NCBI RefSeq assembly: GCF_021261315.1
Contig: NZ_JAJSAX010000006.1
Span: 176,279-240,278, forward strand
DNA length: 64,000 bases
Reading direction: 5' to 3'
Origin: Epilithonimonas sp. JDS
GTDB taxonomy: Bacteria > Bacteroidota > Bacteroidia > Flavobacteriales > Weeksellaceae
Part shown: positions 61,501 through 64,000 of the stretch, in pieces
Layout of the letters: every line of letters begins with the position of its first letter
Position numbering within the stretch: the first letter of the stretch is position 1
Made by a program: the position numbers and the translations under genes
Notes under the pieces: generated by a model
Told to the model about the DNA's origin: nothing
What the model saw: only the letters and a program-made list of their open reading frames with translations
The model's database searches: none

Positions 61501-62623
61501 TGAATTAAATAACCGGACAATCACAGCTAACCTACAGGTGATGCCTGCTAATGATTTGAGAATTGATTTCAATGTATTGCAGAATTATAACCGAAATTAT
61601 ATTCAAGGTGGTTATAATGTTACCGATCAATTGACAGGATATCGTGGATACAGAGATGCTTTCGGGACAGAAATGATCACTTATTCCAATACAGCTTGGA
61701 CTTTCAACACAGCTTTCAAAGATGGGGCGGCACTTTACCAGTCCATCAAAGAAAATGCACTGGCAATTTCTCAGCAGTATGCGGGCATCAGAGACAGAGA
61801 AGGCTACACTGCAGGCTACTCAAGAAGTAATGCATATATTTTGATTCCGGCATTCCAGGCAGCAATCGAAGGTAAATCTCCGAAAAAGATGGGCGATCCT
61901 ACCAAAGCCGGAACGCCGCTGCCAAACTGGAAATTGGTTTATTCGGGACTCAGAAATATTCCGATTGTAAACAGTATGTTCTCAAAATTTGATATTTTGC
62001 ATTCTTACGTTTCTACATCTACAACCTCTGGCGTACAGTCGAGCATCGATTATTACAACAGAGATTTGAATAATATTGAAACCGCTTATGACTCCAATGG
62101 AAACAGATACAATCCTTACACTGTAACTCAGGTTGGATATGTTGAAGCATTCTATCCATTAGTCGGTTTTGATGTGACGATGAGAAACAATATGCAGTTC
62201 CGTTTCAATTACAACAGAGACAGAACTTATATGCTTGGACTTGTCAATACCACTTTGACGGAAGAGCTGGGAACAGAATATGTAATTGGTTACGGTTATA
62301 TATTGAAAGATCTGAAGATTCGTCTTAACTATCAGGGGAAAACAAGAAACGTAAAAAGTGACCTTAATATGAGAGCTGACTTATCAATGAGAGACAGCAA
62401 AACGACAATCACGAATATTTTGATTGATGATTCTCAGATCACAGGCGGACAAAAAATCTTTAGTTTGAAGTTATCCGCCGATTATAATATGTCGCAAAAC
62501 CTGAACCTGAAATTCTTCTACGATCAGATGATGACAAAGTATAAGATCTCAACAGCGTTCCCGCTTTCAACAATCAGAGCAGGTATCACAGCCACACTCA
62601 CATTCGGCGGAACAGGAAATTAA
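55517..62623 (+). CDS. sprA: SprA, outer-membrane translocon of the type IX secretion system
   Basis: 2368 residues, the giant size of SprA/Sov proteins. GTG start at 55517 after an AT-rich leader; no ATG with a signal peptide is available nearby. The signal peptide is MKKNIYLYKLTLLFLVFVGC plus TNIFAQ. The rest is beta-strand-rich with recurring N-terminal-domain repeats such as RIQLGITGKVGENLQLKANY, and ends AGITATLTFGGTGN. It forms the large single-chain beta-barrel through which T9SS substrates cross the outer membrane; it is needed for gliding in gliding relatives. A Cys in a lipobox-like position is judged coincidental. PorX (14639) and several substrates lie in the same window. Confidence 0.95.
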   Translation: MKKNIYLYKLTLLFLVFVGCTNIFAQDKPSDSLISVRKDFSLGDPIRYDAFYDIGTGMYYLYPKIGNTVVGAPIAMTFEEYKNYTMQNNLRSYYEEKSLLNDLSKRKDQTDAKKKGLIPSITIKNKMFENIFGSNKIELIPQGFASFDLGILYQKIDNPLILPQNRTSFAINIQQRIQLGITGKVGENLQLKANYDTQSGFAFENRMNMVWQAKGSWKDLMNKGLNEKGQDPEDKIIKRVEVGNISMPLSTSLIRGSQSLFGLKTEFQMGKTTGTLVFSQQQGEAKTIVAQGGGTMSTFKINAFDYEDNQHYYLGHYFLDNYDNALANYPLINSRINITRMEVYILDQGGANIETQKPVIGIRDLGDQQGVTPNNNNNNLYNQISSTVGNPRELDVAKNNLTGRSFPNSQGVQEPYVMGEHFITNVKARRLNTSEYKFNTQLGYLSLNQRLNNEQFLAISYSYTLNGSSTVYKVGEFSEENPILITKLLKSNSNTTETSPMWDLMMKNIYSLNTNQIQPEDFLLNVNFRDPASGGKVNYLPGATFNGIPSDTNLLRLFNLDRLNQNNDLQNNADGTKGDGIFDFINGITVDAENGKIIFTKAKPFGSYLESILTNADKSKYVFNDIYNKQKVPQSDVPLRYTIEGRYKGSQGQGISLGAINVPQGSVKVTANGAQLVEGVDYTVDYMLGTVTIINETVKQSGQAINISLENQLTFNTQRKSFWGLNLERKFSDHLTVGATVVNYSERPLTQKVNYGQEAVSNTMAGFNMMYNNELPFLTRLTDKIPFVNTEAPSNLNFKAEGAYLIPGQSKGINDQSYIDDFEQTTSKISLKEPAMWSLASRPEKNLDDPIVFPTTVANNNLRSGDGRGLLSWYTIDPRFYGVGGNAPNGINAAALSNFASRRVQMKELYNNRDYVAGEQTLLNTFDITYYPQERGPYNVNAATETASQRWAGLMRPISVTNFVTSNIDYVEFWLQDPHADGNTLGTDPKLLLQLGNVSEDVLKDGKMQYENGLPTPSLPSNTSETNWGTQPNQFPILYAFSTEGDERAQQDLGYDGLNGAEEQSKFGVSFVNPVTNELDPASDNFVFYLSDQFQGDLASSLTERYKYFRGPEGNSAANTLEVATQTPDAEDVNRDYNLDQTENYNQYTIDLSPTSLTLENNKIVDVKEVDVKFENGQSKKVKWYLFRIPVANYDGVGTGNTNPFVTGSSESVLNNVRFARLLMKGFEQTSTLRFGSFDLVRSDWRKYSNLIASPTVPAQNEGNPPISTTQNSNFDIGSVNLEENALGTPPYVLPPGIDRQVLSGNAGAQRQNESSLYLKIDKLKNESRGVFKNTSLDMRRYKKLALFVHAEDLTNELTANTSILNENAKFFIRFGSDASDNYYEYESSLTTTAQNATSPLDIWPDANNVDLEIENFVNAKLKRDELLRAGTENIDNRYQYLDYGDDNKKIYVKGRPSIGNVTTMMIGVRSQNDAGPGKTLILWVNEIRLSEIENKGGYAGNASLNFNLGDFAMVNANASYASVGFGAIDQKPSERSQDENSAFSINTTVNVDKFLPEKVGMKIPVNYSYTQTMTNPKYNPLDNDVELTKAPNQDELKKVVSTYTQQRSVGVVNMRKDRMNPEKKAKFYDVENLSVTAIYNDDFYRDVYTKRNYKQYLNGYVEYNYTFKPYVMKPFNKMVSDTAKSYKYLRWVKEFNFNPVPTRLSFRTILDRNYNELEYRNVDALLSGTGGQDFETIRNRNFFFGWQYSLGFNFTKSLKLEINSETKTLNDQSDVNSMNNKSIFSNVFRAGRPVLYNHRAQLNYRLPFEYFPYLDFINAELSYQFQYNWSARSTAARLESENLGNLSQNTNAIVATSTVDIPKFFGKFNYFKKINDKMQKRRQEIDSLNNVYNTAFTKKNNKFKFKSYKFKNKLTPIQAAAYALTSFKQLDFNYTENNGIVLPGLLSAPNFYGYGQTLGGPTIGFLLGSQADIRRTVIENGWVSDSELMSDAYSELNNRTITANLQVMPANDLRIDFNVLQNYNRNYIQGGYNVTDQLTGYRGYRDAFGTEMITYSNTAWTFNTAFKDGAALYQSIKENALAISQQYAGIRDREGYTAGYSRSNAYILIPAFQAAIEGKSPKKMGDPTKAGTPLPNWKLVYSGLRNIPIVNSMFSKFDILHSYVSTSTTSGVQSSIDYYNRDLNNIETAYDSNGNRYNPYTVTQVGYVEAFYPLVGFDVTMRNNMQFRFNYNRDRTYMLGLVNTTLTEELGTEYVIGYGYILKDLKIRLNYQGKTRNVKSDLNMRADLSMRDSKTTITNILIDDSQITGGQKIFSLKLSADYNMSQNLNLKFFYDQMMTKYKISTAFPLSTIRAGITATLTFGGTGN

Positions 62624-62624
62624 A

Positions 62625-62672
62625 ATGAATTGATGATTTATCATTAATCAATTATCATTCATCAATTATAAA
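62625..62672. repeat. Simple-sequence repeat related to 5886-5955
   Basis: ATTGATGATTTATCATTAAT followed by CAATTATCATTCATCAATTA. The latter differs at only two positions from a stretch at 5932-5955. Between sprA and its terminator. Confidence 0.5.
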
Positions 62673-62704
62673 AAAGGGTAAGCATTTTGCTTACTCTTTT
62701 TTTT
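62673..62704 (+). terminator. Intrinsic terminator of sprA
   Basis: AAGGGTAAGC, loop ATTTT, GCTTACTCTTTTTTTT. Confidence 0.85.
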
Positions 62705-62723
62705 GTAATTTATTTTTATTCTA

Positions 62724-62754
62724 TTGTTATATCTTAATTATATAATTAAATTTG
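62724..62754 (+). promoter_or_regulatory. Promoter of gcvH
   Basis: TTG (62724-62726), a 20-nt gap and TAAATTTG at 62747-62754, 20 nt before the ATG. Confidence 0.7.
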
Positions 62755-62774
62755 CCAAAACCTAATCAAAAGAA

Positions 62775-63152
62775 ATGAACACACCATCAGAATTAAAGTA
62801 CACCAAAGACCACGAATGGATCAAAGTTGACGGCGACACTGCAACCATCGGAATTACAGATTATGCGCAAGGCGAATTGGGAGACATCGTTTTCGTAGAT
62901 GTCGACACAGTTGACGAAGATCTGAATGAAGGCGACGTTTTCGGAAGTGTAGAAGCCGTGAAAACCGTTTCCGATCTTTTCCTTCCAATCCCGGGAACTG
63001 TTTTGGAAGTTAATGCAGAATTAGAAGATCAGCCGGAACTACTCAATTCAGACCCTTACGGAAAAGGCTGGATCATCAAATTGAAAGTTGCCGAAGATGC
63101 AGACTTCACCAAATTATTATCCGCAGAAGAATACCAGGAAGTTGTTGGATAA
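62775..63152 (+). CDS. gcvH: Glycine cleavage system H protein
   Basis: 125 residues. The lipoyl-carrier fold with [20 protein letters not shown], and the lipoylated K63 in [14 protein letters not shown]. It shuttles the aminomethyl group between the P, T and L proteins. Other gcv genes are not in this window. Its last codons overlap the start of the VanZ-like gene. Confidence 0.95.
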   Translation: MNTPSELKYTKDHEWIKVDGDTATIGITDYAQGELGDIVFVDVDTVDEDLNEGDVFGSVEAVKTVSDLFLPIPGTVLEVNAELEDQPELLNSDPYGKGWIIKLKVAEDADFTKLLSAEEYQEVVG

Positions 63153-63513
63153 TCTCATAAACAAATACAGTAAGATCACATTGCCCATTTATTGGGCATT
63201 TCTTACTTATATGCTTTTGCGTCCGGGTATAGAGAACAAAGAATATCCCTTTATGTTCCAGCATATCGACAAGGTCATTCACTTTACCATCTTTTTCCTA
63301 CTCGGATTTTTCTTCCGCGTCCGTTTCCCAAAAGTATCCTTACTTTACTACTTTCTCATTCTCATTTCCTACGCCTTACTCACCGAGATTCTTCAGGATA
63401 TCATGAAGTGGGGCCGCTCATTGGAAGTCTTGGATGCTGTTGCCGACACTTTAGGCTTGGCACTCGCATACTATATATATAATAGGTATGTGAAATTCCA
63501 AAACCGAATCTAA
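63142..63513 (+). CDS. VanZ-like family membrane protein
   Basis: 123 residues from a TTG at 63142, or 141 if ATG 63088 is used. Four membrane segments (from about [18 protein letters not shown], then [37 protein letters not shown] and a last one). DKVIHF and LLTEILQ are the VanZ/CAAX-like hallmarks. The short start is preferred because it begins at the gcvH stop and avoids long out-of-frame overlap; the true start is uncertain. Function unknown. Confidence 0.78.
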   Translation: MLDNLINKYSKITLPIYWAFLTYMLLRPGIENKEYPFMFQHIDKVIHFTIFFLLGFFFRVRFPKVSLLYYFLILISYALLTEILQDIMKWGRSLEVLDAVADTLGLALAYYIYNRYVKFQNRI

Positions 63514-63638
63514 TTATTTTTACCTTTATTGAAAAATCAGAAAGATCTGCTCAATTTTATGTTAAACATTCAATTCCCAATTTCCATATTTTGGGCAACT
63601 GCCAAAAAAGCCATTTCTTTCCCTTCACTATTTTTTGT

Positions 63639-63789
63639 CACCGGGCTATGCGCTACTATCTTTTGCTTTTCTTGTAATAGTTTTTAATATACTATAGATA
63701 AACAACCATTCTATATCGAATCGCATTTCCCAAATCAATCCAAGAAAAAAGCAAAAGGATAACCGCTACTATCCCTGTCGCAATGGCAC
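63639..63789. repeat. Dispersed repeat family, copy at the right end
   Basis: Two inverted pieces: CACCGGGCTATGCGCTACTA with TCTTTTGC (63639-63665), and GCAAAAGGATAACCGCTACT with ATCCC (63751-63775). The arms GATAGTAGCGGTTATCC and GATAGTAGCGCATAGCCC are similar to the GGAAATCC / TAGCCC blocks of the other copies, with the hairpin arms TTTTGC / GCAAAA. It lies in a long non-coding region. Confidence 0.55.
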
Positions 63790-63922
63790 AATAATAGCAC
63801 ATCAAATCCGTTTAACTTTATTTAACATAATGTGGATAACTCTTAGACACCTTTTAAGGTGCTGTTTCACAATAGTTTAATTAAGTAAGTTTTACACAAT
63901 TGTAAACATTATGTTAAATCCA

Positions 63923-63955
63923 TTTGCAAGTGCAGCTTTTTCCACCCTATATTTG
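63923..63955 (+). promoter_or_regulatory. Promoter for a gene beyond the right edge
   Basis: TTTG at 63923-63926, 21-nt gap, TATATTTG at 63948-63955. No start codon with a coding continuation is seen within the remaining 45 nt. Confidence 0.7.
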
Positions 63956-64000
63956 CAGAACCAAAACGAGAGAATTGGTAGCGCAGGAGGCCTAACGGAA

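Larger units (their letters stand above)
63514..64000. other. Non-coding right end with repeat, DnaA-box-like site and a promoter
   Basis: No gene among 487 nt. Besides the repeat at 63639-63789 there is TGTGGATAA (63831-63839), the exact complement of the consensus DnaA box, a CACCTT-TT-AAGGTG hairpin (63848-63861), and TTTACACAATTGTAAA, a perfect palindrome, at about 63890. TTTG at 63923-63926 and TATATTTG at 63948-63955 (21-nt gap) form a promoter for a gene beyond the right edge. Confidence 0.5.

Noticed and set aside
1..64000. CRISPR array, prophage or insertion sequence
   Set aside because: No evenly spaced repeats with unique spacers, no integrase, transposase or phage structural proteins, and no terminal inverted repeats with target duplications were seen. 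Short repeats present here are non-coding and irregularly spread.
63514..64000. Chromosomal replication origin at the right end
   Set aside because: Only one clean DnaA-box sequence and one hairpin are visible. No dnaA, box cluster or skew information supports an origin call.

Overview
The window is a stretch of chromosome from a member of the Flavobacteriia (Bacteroidota), most likely Chryseobacterium or a close relative (Epilithonimonas/Kaistella). The evidence is a low-GC, AT-rich spacer style, promoters of the TTTG-N19/21-TAnnTTTG type, start sites without strong Shine-Dalgarno sequences, type IX secretion (T9SS) genes (porX, sprA) and several T9SS-sorted proteins, and many lipoproteins and beta-barrels. 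The run maeB-ruvA-sprA-gcvH-vanZ is also typical of the group. No phage, insertion sequence, CRISPR array or plasmid function was seen. Genus assignment is inference.

Layout. 1-10.6 kb, nearly all minus strand: rpsP (cut by the left edge), photolyase, nitroreductase, a GreA-like protein, a lipoprotein hydrolase pair, trmD, a type II NADH dehydrogenase, and a vitamin B12 uptake unit (cobalamin riboswitch, BtuB-like receptor, DUF5074 lipoprotein). 10.6-12.4 kb: a HigBA toxin-antitoxin pair and mutY. 12.4-16.2 kb, plus strand: HU, a 29-residue basic mini-protein, RNase G and the T9SS regulator PorX. 16.2-18.1 kb is a decaying patch with repeats, one beta-barrel gene, a frameshifted lipoprotein gene and an unrecognised gene remnant. 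18.1-25.4 kb: hutH and small enzymes, an M3 peptidase and an SRPBCC protein. 25.4-36 kb: a T9SS-secreted GH13 amylase, an Lrp regulator, deoC, a VOC/AraC/TetX-like unit, a cytoplasmic amylase, DNA polymerase IV and a thioredoxin-like protein.

36-39.8 kb is the most interesting block. It is a plus-strand unit with a Crp/Fnr regulator, a DUF5777 barrel, a monohaem cytochrome c lipoprotein, a YceI protein, a periplasmic ankyrin protein and a T9SS-sorted DOMON protein with candidate b-haem ligands. It looks like an uncharacterised cell-envelope redox module.

39.8-46.7 kb holds dtd, a Rieske-like lipoprotein, greA (with a terminator-like hairpin in its leader), HIT, clpX, a T9SS adhesin, a tiny proline-rich membrane protein and a TlpA-like protein. 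46.7-52.3 kb holds tRNA-Met, a possible orphan small RNA, a DUF3810/FucP-type transporter pair, plsC, gtrA and an N-acetylglucosamine-type kinase. 52.5-63.5 kb is maeB-ruvA-sprA-gcvH-vanZ. The last 0.5 kb is non-coding.

Spacers carry several families of short dispersed repeats. The main one has four well-supported copies and two weaker ones, shares defined sequence blocks and has a hairpin core. A separate 23-nt sequence occurs identically just before two unrelated terminators. All function calls are by reading motifs and architecture by eye; no database search was run.
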